A DNA stretch of 64,000 nt from Cyclobacteriaceae bacterium. Lineage in GTDB: Bacteria > Bacteroidota > Bacteroidia > Cytophagales > Cyclobacteriaceae. Under the pieces are notes generated by a model. That model worked only from the letters and a program-made list of their open reading frames with translations. It made no database searches and was not told the origin of the DNA. Below, in pieces: positions 52,754 through 61,578 of the stretch. Location of the stretch: contig JANQEU010000075.1 of the NCBI GenBank assembly GCA_028278225.1, positions 186,001 to 250,000 on the forward strand, written 5' to 3'. Made by a program: the position numbers and the translations under genes. Every line of letters begins with the position of its first letter. The stretch's first letter is position 1.

Positions 52754-53912
52754 CAGGAAGATTGTCCATCAAGAATCTGACCTGGTTACCACCCATTATC
52801 AAACGGATCTCTTTGTCTGTAAATCCCTCCTGGATCAGTGCTTCCGTAAGCATTATTACATTTGCTGCATCAAACCCGGTAACAACAGCTCCATCAAAGT
52901 CAGTGCCGAGGGCAACGTGATCAATTCCAACTAAATCCACGACATACCGGATACTTTTTGAGATTGAGAGCGGATGGAGGTCTCCGACAGCGCCGGCCCA
53001 GAAACCAATTCCAATCAGACCCCCATTTTCAGCAATTTTACGAATTTGAGTATCTGATAAGTTGCGTGGTGAGTCAAATACACCTTTAACTCCGGTGTGA
53101 GAAACGATAACAGGCCGGGTGGCTCCCTGAATGACCTCATCGAACAAGGCAGGTGAGGAGTGGGCCAGGTCAATAATTATTTCCTTCTGCTCCATCCACC
53201 TGACAACTCTTCGGCCAAAATCAGTCAATCCCCCTTGCTCTTCGCCCGATGATGAACCGCCGATTTCATTATCAAAGAAGTGAACGAGACCCATTATCCG
53301 ATATCCGGCATCGTATAGATTTGTCAGGTTTTCAATGTCTCCTTCCAGGGCATGGAGACCTTCTACGGAAAGCAGTCCACCTACAATATAGCTGTTGCTC
53401 TTTCTGCGGCTCATAAAATATCTGAGATCACTTTTGGATTTGATGATCTCCAGGGCGGATGATTCGTTGGCTGCTTTATGCAGTTTGTGGCTTTGATGGA
53501 TCGCTCGTTCGTACAGACTAAACCATGTTTGGAAAGGCCAGCGATTCGCCATGGCCAGTAACCTTATATTGTCAGTCCGGTCATTATTTGATGTATAATT
53601 TAAGTCCTTCGGTGTCTTTATTACCGCATCAAAAACCTGGATAGCATAATTTCCTTCGATCAGTCTTGGTATGTCTACATGTCCGTATCTGATCTTCTTG
53701 GTTGGATTACGGTCCCAGAGCAGATTATCCGCATGAAGGTCAGCAACCAGTATGGTTTTATGAAGCGCTTCGGCTCTCGATGATATTGTGAAATCATCAA
53801 TCTTATCTACATCGTTATACATCCGGTCGGAAATCTTTCCGGCAAGGAAGAAAAAGCAGACCAGGCCGATCACCAGCAGGAAGCCCAGTAATCGAAAAAA
53901 TCTTCTAATCAT
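52746..53912 (-). CDS. Membrane dipeptidase, peptidase family M19
   Basis: A 388-residue zinc dipeptidase anchored by an N-terminal membrane helix (LLGFLLVIGLVCFFFLAG). Active-site segments are all present: VADLHADNLLWD (HxD), SVEGLHALEGD (bridging Glu), IDLAHSSPALFDE and VSHTGVKGVF (His ligands), and LGTDFDG (Asp). It likely cleaves dipeptides, including D-amino acid peptides, in the periplasm. It lies in a minus-strand group with the SodC-like lipoprotein upstream (8-base overlap) and DUF1801 downstream. Confidence 0.93.
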   Translation of the reverse strand: MIRRFFRLLGFLLVIGLVCFFFLAGKISDRMYNDVDKIDDFTISSRAEALHKTILVADLHADNLLWDRNPTKKIRYGHVDIPRLIEGNYAIQVFDAVIKTPKDLNYTSNNDRTDNIRLLAMANRWPFQTWFSLYERAIHQSHKLHKAANESSALEIIKSKSDLRYFMSRRKSNSYIVGGLLSVEGLHALEGDIENLTNLYDAGYRIMGLVHFFDNEIGGSSSGEEQGGLTDFGRRVVRWMEQKEIIIDLAHSSPALFDEVIQGATRPVIVSHTGVKGVFDSPRNLSDTQIRKIAENGGLIGIGFWAGAVGDLHPLSISKSIRYVVDLVGIDHVALGTDFDGAVVTGFDAANVIMLTEALIQEGFTDKEIRLIMGGNQVRFLMDNLPDD

Positions 53913-54495
53913 TCAAAGTGATTTCAATTGTACCACATGCAATTTTAGGATTATTATGCACATCATTGTGTACCTGGAAACATTCCTGAGGAAAATCTTC
54001 CATATTTTCATGGATTATCACTGCTCTGCCCACAATATCTTTTTCATCAAGGGAATTCAGACTCCAGAATTCGGAGGAAACAACCAGGGTCCCATTTCCG
54101 TTCCCATCGGTCCGGACATTGCCTACATCTCCGGCTTTCGGTCTTGCCCAGATTTCACCCTCACTTGTTTTTCTGCAAAAGTTTTCTTCCGAACCCTGGT
54201 TCCAGTGCTGTCCGGGTAGCTGACAGTTTCCGGTATGGATATGAATGGCGTGTCTGTGATATGGCGTGAGCCCGCTCAAGGTAAATGTTGCCGTGACAAT
54301 TCCTTTAACCTGTTCAAAAGTGACGGCCCCAACTTCAACTGAGTTCTGTATGTAAGAGCTGTCCGATTCTGCGGTAATTGTATAGATCAATGCCTGTGCC
54401 GTTACGATCTCCTCATGGCCATTTTCCCCGTCATTACAGGAAAGTATCGTCAGCAACGATCCATACAAGAAATAACCAAGAATCTTTTGTATCAT
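53905..54495 (-). CDS. Cu,Zn superoxide dismutase-like lipoprotein, apparently copper-only
   Basis: A 196-residue lipoprotein (signal GYFLYGSLLTILSC, Cys at about 20) with the SOD beta-barrel. The four copper ligands are present: H85 and H87 in HAIHIHTGNC, H97 in PGQHWNQ, and H162 in GRAVIIHE. The disulphide Cys pair (C91 and C187 in IACGTIEI) is kept. Of the zinc ligands only Asp (D123 in AGDVGNV) and the bridging H97 remain; the positions of H71 and H80 are not His (K120 precedes AGD). It therefore resembles copper-only enzymes. It would dismute superoxide in the periplasm or on the surface. Confidence 0.82.
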   Translation of the reverse strand: MIQKILGYFLYGSLLTILSCNDGENGHEEIVTAQALIYTITAESDSSYIQNSVEVGAVTFEQVKGIVTATFTLSGLTPYHRHAIHIHTGNCQLPGQHWNQGSEENFCRKTSEGEIWARPKAGDVGNVRTDGNGNGTLVVSSEFWSLNSLDEKDIVGRAVIIHENMEDFPQECFQVHNDVHNNPKIACGTIEITLND

Positions 54496-54536
54496 CCTTA
54501 AACAAATTTATAACGGGTGATCTATGAATTTGTCTA

Positions 54537-54794
54537 TCAATTTATGACTTTTCTAAAATTAATGCGGACAAGGGCCCAGGCGGCAATCGCGACCCATACA
54601 ATATTTATAAAAGTTGATGGATAAGCTCCGTAGTACGCCGTATTTATGATCAAAAATAGTGCCCCGGTCAGATTGAGCCACTGGTACAGGTGAGAATGGG
54701 AATCGATCTTTCTCGCACTGATCAGGGCGTAGGCCAAAATGACCTCAACTGATCCGATCCATCCGATAATATCTATGATATGTTGAGTTGACAT
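54537..54794 (-). CDS. CBU_0592-type small membrane protein
   Basis: An 85-residue membrane protein with three helices: IIDIIGWIGSVEVILAYALI, YQWLNLTGALFLIINTAYYG and FINIVWVAIAAWALV. It matches the CBU_0592 family, of unknown function. The frame is open to 54845, but ATG 54794 gives the family start and sits 4 bases after a -7 element. Confidence 0.78.
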   Translation of the reverse strand: MSTQHIIDIIGWIGSVEVILAYALISARKIDSHSHLYQWLNLTGALFLIINTAYYGAYPSTFINIVWVAIAAWALVRINFRKVIN

Positions 54795-54798
54795 AAAA

Positions 54799-54806
54799 CG
54801 AATGTA
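54799..54806 (-). promoter_or_regulatory. -7 promoter element directly before the CBU_0592-type gene
   Basis: On the minus strand TACATTCG ends 4 bases before the ATG at 54794. Same arrangement as at 15721 and 51219, though one base differs from TAnnTTTG. Confidence 0.4.
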
Positions 54807-54871
54807 AAGTTTTTGTAAAAAAATCCGCAGAAGATTGAACCTCAATGATACTTTCCCGACCTTAATAGTGG

Positions 54872-55411
54872 ATGAAAAAGAAACCTGATCAGATTTTTGA
54901 TGAGTTGCTGGTATTAAAATACCGGACAGGTGATAAAAAAGCCATGTCGCTGCTGATAAAACGCTGGCATGATAAGATCAAGCGGCAAATCACAAGGCAC
55001 ACCTATGAACAACAGGTGGCTGAAGACATTGCCCAGGAAGTTTGGGAGGCAATACTGAAAAGTATTTACAATTTGAGGGAGCCGGCGTTATTTGGGATCT
55101 GGGCGATGAGAATAGCAACCAGGAAGGCCATCGACTGGATCCGCTTGCAACAAAAAGAGAGAGAAATGCAGCGGGCGAATGAATTGATGGATGATACAGA
55201 GGGGGATGAAGAGGAGCCAATACTTCTTTTACAGCAGGCATTGAAGGAATTACCTGAGGATCAGCGAATGATCTTATTATTATTTTATCTGGAAAAATAT
55301 TCCGTTGCTGAAGTCGCGACGATTATAGAAGTACCCACGGGAACCGTAAAATCCCGGTTATTTCGTGCAAGACAACATTTAAAAGAAATTATTAAAGAGA
55401 CCGTATCATGA
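54872..55411 (+). CDS. RNA polymerase sigma factor, ECF type (second)
   Basis: A 179-residue sigma-70 family protein with region 2 (AMSLLIKRWHDKIKRQITRH, EDIAQEVWEAILKSIYNLREPALFGIWAMRIATRKAIDWI) and region 4 (ALKELPEDQRMILLLFYLEKYSVAEVATII, PTGTVKSRLFRARQHLKEII). It overlaps the next gene by 4 bases; that gene encodes a two-helix membrane protein which may act as its regulator. Confidence 0.93.
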   Translation: MKKKPDQIFDELLVLKYRTGDKKAMSLLIKRWHDKIKRQITRHTYEQQVAEDIAQEVWEAILKSIYNLREPALFGIWAMRIATRKAIDWIRLQQKEREMQRANELMDDTEGDEEEPILLLQQALKELPEDQRMILLLFYLEKYSVAEVATIIEVPTGTVKSRLFRARQHLKEIIKETVS

Positions 55412-55794
55412 AGACAAAAACGGATGACATTGACAAATTGATAGAACAGGCGCTTTCCAAGGAGGAAGCGGACTACTATAAACAGCTGGATGACCAGTCA
55501 GTACCGGAAATGCTGGCAGGGCTTTACAGGGGTAAACTTGCCTGGATGGGTTACCTGACCGGGGTGATCATTGCCGTTGCATTTGGTTTTTCAATTTATT
55601 GTGCTGTCAAGTTCTTCCAGACAGATTCCGTGGAAATGATGCTGAAGTGGGGTGCGGGCGTATTTGTGGGATTGATCTGGACATCCATGCTCAAGCTATG
55701 GAACTGGCTGCAAATGGACAAGAATACCCTGATCCGCCATATCAAGTACCTCGAATTTCAGATCTCAGTATTAGCCACTAAAATTGACAAATAA
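55408..55794 (+). CDS. Two-helix membrane protein, probable sigma factor partner
   Basis: A 128-residue protein with an acidic N-terminal part (DDIDKLIEQALSKEEADYYKQL), two membrane helices (LTGVIIAVAFGFSIYCAVKF and LKWGAGVFVGLIWTSMLKLW) and a C-terminal coiled segment (LIRHIKYLEFQISVLATKI). It looks like the small DUF6768-type proteins found after ECF sigma genes in Bacteroidota. Coupled translation with the sigma gene suggests that it controls the sigma factor. Confidence 0.7.
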   Translation: MKTKTDDIDKLIEQALSKEEADYYKQLDDQSVPEMLAGLYRGKLAWMGYLTGVIIAVAFGFSIYCAVKFFQTDSVEMMLKWGAGVFVGLIWTSMLKLWNWLQMDKNTLIRHIKYLEFQISVLATKIDK

Positions 55795-55860
55795 TGATAT
55801 CCTTTATGATCTTGGGTGTCAGTGGATGGAAGAAGAGGTCCGGGAAACAGGGCTGAAAGC

Positions 55861-57270
55861 TCAAAGAGAATTTTGAGCCTTTATCTCTTCCTGGAGAATT
55901 CCGGTAGACCACTTTAGTTTGCCGATCGATCTTCTGTATTTCGATTTGAGCTCGATCAATTTTATCTCTCCTGCGAGTTTCTTGTTTTCCCGGCTATTGA
56001 GCAGGAAGACTGAACTTTCGCCATTGTCAAACCTGATTTCTTCGGCAAGAAGCATTCTTTCGTAGTTTTCCAGAATCTGTTCTTGTTGATCGATCATCTC
56101 TTTCAGGGTAAACACTTCGTTATAACTCTGCCGGATCTTGTTGATGATTTCCCGGTATTTCCGGCTGGTTTCCAGATCATTTTCCTGTTGTTTCAGCTCC
56201 ACAATCTTAAGTTTAGCCCGCTCTTTACGGATCAGAAGAGGGAAAGCAAACCGGACACCTAGTTTGTAATCATTGGTATAGAAAGAAGGCTCGGAATCCT
56301 GATTTTGCGACGAGGAAAGAAGGTTATAATTGAGATTTACAACAGGTTTTAATTGTTCGCTACTCATTTTCCTGTCCAACTCCAAAATGCTGCTCTTGAT
56401 GGATAATTTTCTGAGATCCGGGTGGTTTACTATGGCCCAGTCCAAATAGCTATCCAGGTCCGACTCATTTTGTTTGAGACCGTAAGTAGGAGTCAGAAAG
56501 TTCAGTTCAATACTATCACTCCAAATGAAATTTTGAAGTAATAACAGGCTATTCCGGAGGTTTAATTCTGCCGTCTCCAGATTATTGGTCCACTGCTGAA
56601 CCTGGATCAGCATTTCCACAGTGTCTATAGCGGCATTTTCCCCTCTTAGCGCTGCTTCGCGAATTCCCTGAAAGCGCTCGGTGATCAATTCCAGGTTGTT
56701 TCTGGCTAACTGGCTTTTTTGGTAATTCTCATACCACCACCAGTAAGCATGATTAGCATCCAGGAGCAGGTTATTCAGTACCGTACTGGCTTCATTTTGA
56801 AAGTCTTTTTCCAGGAATCTGCTTTTCTTCAGGGCGATATTCCGCTGGTTATTTACCAGTCCCTGTCCGAGTGGAACGGAAACTCCGGTGTAGTACAGTC
56901 CATTTTCAGGAACGGTTCGTTCCGGATCGAGGAACAAACCTTGATTTCTTTCATATCCTGCTTTCAGGTCAATGTTCAGCAGGGTAGGCACCTGTACATA
57001 AGTATCCCAAATATCATAATAGTTCTTCCCCTCAAATTCCTTACGGCTATAATTTGACGTGATTTTTGGATCGAATGAGCCTTTTGCTTCCTGTACGGTC
57101 AAACTTCCCTGCAAAGTGAGCAGACTTGCCTGCCTGGCAACAGGATGCATCTGATAAACCATGTTATAAAACTGTTCGGGTGGCAGGTCGATGAACGGTT
57201 GACCTTGAGACTGGACAACCGTCGGGGTGAGCAGGCTTAGTAGGAAAATATGTTTGAAGATATTCTTCAC
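55861..57270 (-). CDS. TolC family outer membrane efflux protein
   Basis: A 469-residue secreted protein (signal IFLLSLLTPTVVQSQ) with the two OEP repeats of TolC-type channels: long helices such as LNNLLLDANHAYWWWYENYQ and LETSRKYREIINKIRQSYNEVF. It would form the outer membrane channel of a type I-like exporter together with the HlyD and ABC genes upstream; its start overlaps the HlyD stop by 4 bases. Confidence 0.9.
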   Translation of the reverse strand: MKNIFKHIFLLSLLTPTVVQSQGQPFIDLPPEQFYNMVYQMHPVARQASLLTLQGSLTVQEAKGSFDPKITSNYSRKEFEGKNYYDIWDTYVQVPTLLNIDLKAGYERNQGLFLDPERTVPENGLYYTGVSVPLGQGLVNNQRNIALKKSRFLEKDFQNEASTVLNNLLLDANHAYWWWYENYQKSQLARNNLELITERFQGIREAALRGENAAIDTVEMLIQVQQWTNNLETAELNLRNSLLLLQNFIWSDSIELNFLTPTYGLKQNESDLDSYLDWAIVNHPDLRKLSIKSSILELDRKMSSEQLKPVVNLNYNLLSSSQNQDSEPSFYTNDYKLGVRFAFPLLIRKERAKLKIVELKQQENDLETSRKYREIINKIRQSYNEVFTLKEMIDQQEQILENYERMLLAEEIRFDNGESSVFLLNSRENKKLAGEIKLIELKSKYRRSIGKLKWSTGILQEEIKAQNSL

Positions 57271-58622
57271 TTTGCCTTGTTGCCGGTGACTTTCTGATCA
57301 TCATTCAGGTAGAAATCGGGAGGGAACCCATTCAAATTTCTCCATAGCTCATACCATACAGGTACGTTTTTGAGCATAGCTATCCCATAGGCACCGGAAC
57401 CCAGCCTCAACAAATTTGGCCAGGGTACGGAATCGGGATCCGGAGCTATCAGTACTCGAAATTTTCCATCCGGACCGGCTCCCTTGTCATAGGCGACGAT
57501 AGTGCCGGTATATGCTCCAAAAGAAAGACCGGGCCACCCGCTGAACACGAGGGCAGGCCAGCCGTCAAACTGAAGTTGAACTTTGCCGTTTTCCCTGATC
57601 AATGGAAGGTCTATCGGGCGAACATACATTTCTACCGCCAGATCATAATTAGCAGGTATGAAACTGAATATTGCTTCACCCTCTTTGATGGTTTCGCCAA
57701 TTCCGGTTATGATGGCTTTTGTGACATAGCCGTCCTGGGGAGCAGTAATAAAATAGAAACCGGACCTTCTGGCATAGTTGGATTGTTGTACCGACAATTT
57801 GTTGAAATCACCTTTGGCTTCCAATGCACTGGACAGGGCCGACATGCGATCCGACTGAGCCTTTGCTATTTTTTCCCGAAAGTCATTTTCGACAGTATTA
57901 AGATTCAATTGCGCATTGATATATTCATTTTTGCTGGCCAGCCACTTGTTCTCCCGGGAAATTTTTTTGTTGAGAGCTTCCTGCATTTTTTGCCTGCGCT
58001 GTTCAAGTTCCGTCAATGATTTCAGGCCCTGATCATATAGCTTTTCCTGCCTTTCAAATTGCTTTTGGGCGATGTCAAGGTTTATCAAAGCAGTCTCATA
58101 TTCGATGCTGTCCGATTCTACTTTTAGGGTCGTTTGAATCAAATAGTTTTTCGCTTGCTGCAGCTTTAACCTTTTGTTTTCCGATAAAGCATCGATTTGC
58201 CTGGAAAGCGCTTCGGCCTTGTCCTCGTACACTTCAATAGCGGCTTTCTTGGCATTGGTCTGATTGACGGACCTTTCGACTAACTGAGGGTCCAGGTATT
58301 CGGCCTTCATTTCTGAAATAAACACGATCGTATCTCCCTGATTTACCAGCTGACCCTCTCTCACAAACCATTTTTCAACCCTGCCGGAAATAATGGAATG
58401 AATATTCTGTTCCCGGTTTTCCGGTCTTAGTGTGGTCAGTTTGCCCGTGGCCCTGACATTCTGTGTCCATGGAAGAAACAAAATGATAAATGCCAAAATG
58501 AACAGGCTAAACAGTAAATAGACCAACTTTCTGGAAGCCTTGGGTCGCATTACCTCCTGGTAGGAAGACTGACCCTTAAGAACCTTATCCCTGTCAATTG
58601 AATTGTAGGAAATGTTGAGCAT
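57267..58622 (-). CDS. HlyD-type membrane fusion (periplasmic adaptor) protein
   Basis: A 451-residue adaptor with one N-terminal membrane helix (KLVYLLFSLFILAFIILFLPW), a lipoyl-like domain (IISGRVEKWFVREGQLVNQGD), a ~180-residue coiled-coil hairpin, and a closing barrel (ITAPQDGYVTKAIITGIGETIKEGE). It links the inner membrane ABC transporter to the TolC channel. An in-frame ATG at 58658 would overlap the ABC gene; 58622 leaves a 13-base gap and was preferred. Confidence 0.9.
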   Translation of the reverse strand: MLNISYNSIDRDKVLKGQSSYQEVMRPKASRKLVYLLFSLFILAFIILFLPWTQNVRATGKLTTLRPENREQNIHSIISGRVEKWFVREGQLVNQGDTIVFISEMKAEYLDPQLVERSVNQTNAKKAAIEVYEDKAEALSRQIDALSENKRLKLQQAKNYLIQTTLKVESDSIEYETALINLDIAQKQFERQEKLYDQGLKSLTELEQRRQKMQEALNKKISRENKWLASKNEYINAQLNLNTVENDFREKIAKAQSDRMSALSSALEAKGDFNKLSVQQSNYARRSGFYFITAPQDGYVTKAIITGIGETIKEGEAIFSFIPANYDLAVEMYVRPIDLPLIRENGKVQLQFDGWPALVFSGWPGLSFGAYTGTIVAYDKGAGPDGKFRVLIAPDPDSVPWPNLLRLGSGAYGIAMLKNVPVWYELWRNLNGFPPDFYLNDDQKVTGNKAK

Positions 58623-58635
58623 GGTTGATCTATGT

Positions 58636-60372
58636 TTAGCGTTCAATATTTCTTTCACGACGAACTACGTCCACGATCCTCCCGTGCTCCAGGGTGACTA
58701 TTTTGTCACATTTCTCCAGCATAAGCGGATCATTTGTCACCGCTAACAGGGTCCAACCTGAATCCGGATCGGTCAGTATTGAACTGATCTTTTTTCTATC
58801 CTCAAAATCCAGTCCAAGCAATGTATTATCCATCACGATTAATTTGGGTTTCTCCGATAACGTTCGGGCCAGGATTATTTTTTGTTTGATACTGGCAGAT
58901 AATCCCTGGCCTTCTGACAATATTGTAGTATTCAACCCTTTCGGGAGATGTTTGAAAAAATCGGTGAGACCTGCCTGATCAATCGCCCACAGCATATCTT
59001 CAAGATCTATATCCTCCTTGCCGACAGAAATGTTCTCAGCCAGTGTTCCGAAAAATATGTCCTGTAATCCCAGATTATCTCCGATCACCGACCTGAAACT
59101 CATTATGTCAATGTCACCCAGGGGAATTCCGTTGAATAGTATTGAACCTTCATAATCGTTGTACAATCCCGAAACCAGGGACATGAGTGTAGATTTACCG
59201 GATTGATTAATACCCGTGATGCAAACTTTTTCACCCGCTTCCACCTTCAGGCCTACCTGATCGATAGACGGCTTTGCAACCCCGGGAAACCGGTAGGTTA
59301 GCCCGGAGAGTTCAAGCGAAATCCCTTTGTCCTTTGAGATCTCATCCAGGTGAATGCCGTCTTCATTTTCAGTTTCAATGTCGGTTACCTGTCCAAGCTT
59401 CTCAAGGCCAGTCAAAACATCATACACCGTTTCCATACTTAGTATCAGTTTTTCAGCCGAACCGAGTACAAGAAGTATAATGATTTCAGATGCCACAAAC
59501 TGCCCAAGATTGATCTCCTGATTGATCACCAGGATACTTCCCAGGATCAGCAGGCCTGCGGTAATAACAGTTTTGAACGCCACAATGTTGGAAAACTGCG
59601 TTATGAGTATTTGAAAATGCTGCTTTCGGAATTTCAGGTAGTTGGCGAGATAATCGTTCATCTTATCGATGGGAAGATTTGTTCTGCCGGCCAGTTTGAA
59701 GGTGCCCATAACACGCGCAAGTTCTTCCAGCCAATGAGCCACCTGATATTTGTATTTTGATTCCAGTATACTGGTCTTCAATCCTTTGGGACCTGTAACA
59801 AAAAATATCAGGGTGATCAGACTCAGCAGAATTATGCCGAAGAAGACAAAAAATGGATGGTAGACCGATAAGAGGATCAATCCAAAAATGATCTGGAGTG
59901 AGGACGAGGATACATCGATCAGAATTTTGGATAGCCCTTTTTGTACATTGAGGGTATCAAAAAACCGGTTCATCAATTCGGGGGGGTAAAACCCTGAAAT
60001 CGACTCCATTTTGAAACGGGGAATTCTGTAGGCAAACTCAAATGAAGCCCTTGTGAAGATCCGCCTTTGGAGAAGTTCGGTCAATGATAATTGAAGGATC
60101 TGTATGACCCCGGAGGCCGCCACACCCACAACGACAATGAAGATCAACAATCCCCAGGAGGCCGAATATTCCGCACTGATCACAAATCCGACTATCGCCT
60201 GTACACCTAATGGAAGTGAAAGGTTGATCAGTCCATTGAATATGGCATAAGCATAGATTACAAATATTTCACCGCGATCCAGTGAAAGCATCCTGAACAA
60301 TCTCCTGACAGGCGTAAGTTTGGAATCACTTTGGATACCTATACTTTCTATGTTAATAGTATTACTATTCAT
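58636..60372 (-). CDS. ABC transporter with membrane and degenerate nucleotide-binding domains
   Basis: A 578-residue half-transporter for export with TolC and HlyD. Residues ~35-330 are a six-helix exporter domain; ~350-565 the ATPase. Walker A is intact (G387-T395, GINQSGKST), but other catalytic motifs are altered: the Walker B Glu is N516 (IVMDNT), the H-loop His is N547 (AVTNDP), the Q-loop Gln is replaced (SVIGDN), and the signature is LSASI instead of LSGGQ. A homodimer would have impaired ATP hydrolysis, so it may depend on another ABC subunit or act by binding alone. There is no peptidase domain. The 15-base palindrome shared with the tetR promoter overlaps its start. Confidence 0.88.
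   Translation of the reverse strand: MNSNTINIESIGIQSDSKLTPVRRLFRMLSLDRGEIFVIYAYAIFNGLINLSLPLGVQAIVGFVISAEYSASWGLLIFIVVVGVAASGVIQILQLSLTELLQRRIFTRASFEFAYRIPRFKMESISGFYPPELMNRFFDTLNVQKGLSKILIDVSSSSLQIIFGLILLSVYHPFFVFFGIILLSLITLIFFVTGPKGLKTSILESKYKYQVAHWLEELARVMGTFKLAGRTNLPIDKMNDYLANYLKFRKQHFQILITQFSNIVAFKTVITAGLLILGSILVINQEINLGQFVASEIIILLVLGSAEKLILSMETVYDVLTGLEKLGQVTDIETENEDGIHLDEISKDKGISLELSGLTYRFPGVAKPSIDQVGLKVEAGEKVCITGINQSGKSTLMSLVSGLYNDYEGSILFNGIPLGDIDIMSFRSVIGDNLGLQDIFFGTLAENISVGKEDIDLEDMLWAIDQAGLTDFFKHLPKGLNTTILSEGQGLSASIKQKIILARTLSEKPKLIVMDNTLLGLDFEDRKKISSILTDPDSGWTLLAVTNDPLMLEKCDKIVTLEHGRIVDVVRRERNIER
60355..60369. promoter_or_regulatory. TetR operator candidate at the ABC gene start
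   Basis: AATAGTATTACTATT is an odd palindrome lying directly after the start codon of the ABC gene (codons 2-6), so a bound repressor would block the leader and translation start. It matches the site at 61098-61112 in 14 of 15 bases. Confidence 0.6.
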
Positions 60373-60387
60373 CTGAGATAAAAAAAT

Positions 60388-61071
60388 TTACTTAAGCAGT
60401 TTGAATGTGGTTTCTTCCAAAAAACAGTAAACCTGTTTCTCCACGGAAATGTTACTCTTCTCTGAAACTTCCGTCAGTGACGGTAAATGTTGGGCAAAAA
60501 ATGCCTGCTGGTGGGATGCCTCCAGCATAGTGCTCGCAATAGCATGTGGATATCTATAGTTTGGATTGATCCCGGTGAGAACCATCGCGATTTTGTGGCA
60601 CAAACCCTTAAATACTTTGAAGAGTCCCTGGTTGTTGATTTCATCCACCTGTTTCGTTAAATAGGTCTTGTCAGATTCACTGACAACTACTCTTCTCAAT
60701 GATGAAATGTTTATTCCGGGTAGATCTATGTCAATAACATCCCTGTCCACATGACAAATGATCTTAATAATTTCCCTGATCTTTTCTTCGTCATCCTGGA
60801 TATGATGTGTTCGGAAATCGATCACATACTCGATCCATGCCCAATACCAGGTGGTCAGATAAACTAGTAATTTCAGCTTGTTGTCGAAATAACGGTAGAT
60901 CGATGCCTCTGTAGATTTGATCCTCTCCGCCAGTTTTCTGAAAGTGAACTGCTCAAAACCCAGTTCATCCATTAATTCCATACTTGCCGAAACAATGTTT
61001 TTTCCAAGATCCGAAGACTGGGGATCCTTGTTGTAGTATTTTTCACCTATGACAATGGCTATCGTGGACAT
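60388..61071 (-). CDS. TetR/AcrR family transcriptional regulator
   Basis: A 227-residue repressor with an N-terminal HTH: GKNIVSASMELMDELGFEQFTFRKLAERIKSTEASIYRYFDNK is the typical TetR DNA-binding region. The C-terminal ligand part is helical. It lies at the head of the minus-strand unit tetR-ABC-HlyD-TolC, 15 bases upstream of the ABC gene, and probably represses the exporter and itself via the two palindromes. The inducer is unknown. Confidence 0.92.
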   Translation of the reverse strand: MSTIAIVIGEKYYNKDPQSSDLGKNIVSASMELMDELGFEQFTFRKLAERIKSTEASIYRYFDNKLKLLVYLTTWYWAWIEYVIDFRTHHIQDDEEKIREIIKIICHVDRDVIDIDLPGINISSLRRVVVSESDKTYLTKQVDEINNQGLFKVFKGLCHKIAMVLTGINPNYRYPHAIASTMLEASHQQAFFAQHLPSLTEVSEKSNISVEKQVYCFLEETTFKLLK

Positions 61072-61097
61072 GAGGTAAAAGTAATAATATTTTTCAT

Positions 61098-61112
61098 GAT
61101 AGTATTACTATT
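61098..61112. promoter_or_regulatory. TetR operator candidate in the tetR promoter
   Basis: GATAGTATTACTATT is 27 bases upstream of the tetR start. It matches the 60355 site in 14 of 15 bases. A related half-site, GTAATAATA, lies at 61081-61089. Confidence 0.6.
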
Positions 61113-61161
61113 ACGAATATTTAATCAAAAGGTTTTGATTTTTTCTGCGCAGCCCTGAATA

Positions 61162-61491
61162 CTATGATTTCCTGATCTTCCTGGGTTTTGGTTCCGGAAG
61201 CTCCTTAACTGTTATCCTGACCAGTTCACTGAGCCATTCCCGGTCTTCAATTTTGTCTCCGATCAAAAAGCTTGATTTGGCTCCGGGATAGGCTGGGGCT
61301 TCTACAACATCCCGGATAAATTTTCTACCCGCTTCAGTCGGCTTAATGAACAGTTTATTGTCACAAATCAGCGCAAATAGCTTAGCGTCGGAGTAGATCC
61401 CGTATTCTCCGAACATTTTTCTGAATGTAATTTGACCGGCGTTCTCTATCTGATCGACAACAAAATCCACATATTCCTGATCCGATGCCAT
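61162..61491 (-). CDS. TfoX N-terminal domain protein
   Basis: A 109-residue cytoplasmic protein with the TfoX/Sxy N-terminal domain: ITFRKMFGEYGIYSDAKLFALICDNKLFIKP, then YPGAKSSFLIGDKIEDREWLSELVRIT. It lacks the C-terminal domain of true competence regulators. The role in Bacteroidota is unknown. Confidence 0.85.
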   Translation of the reverse strand: MASDQEYVDFVVDQIENAGQITFRKMFGEYGIYSDAKLFALICDNKLFIKPTEAGRKFIRDVVEAPAYPGAKSSFLIGDKIEDREWLSELVRITVKELPEPKPRKIRKS

Positions 61492-61578
61492 CTTACTCCT
61501 GCATTGTCAGCAATGTTAATTTTTTTGACATGTAGTCAGGTCTTCTGACACTGCAACACGTAAATTATTGGATAAATT

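Noticed and set aside
61162-61491. TfoX protein as a competence regulator
   Set aside because: Only the N-terminal domain is present and no competence genes are nearby.
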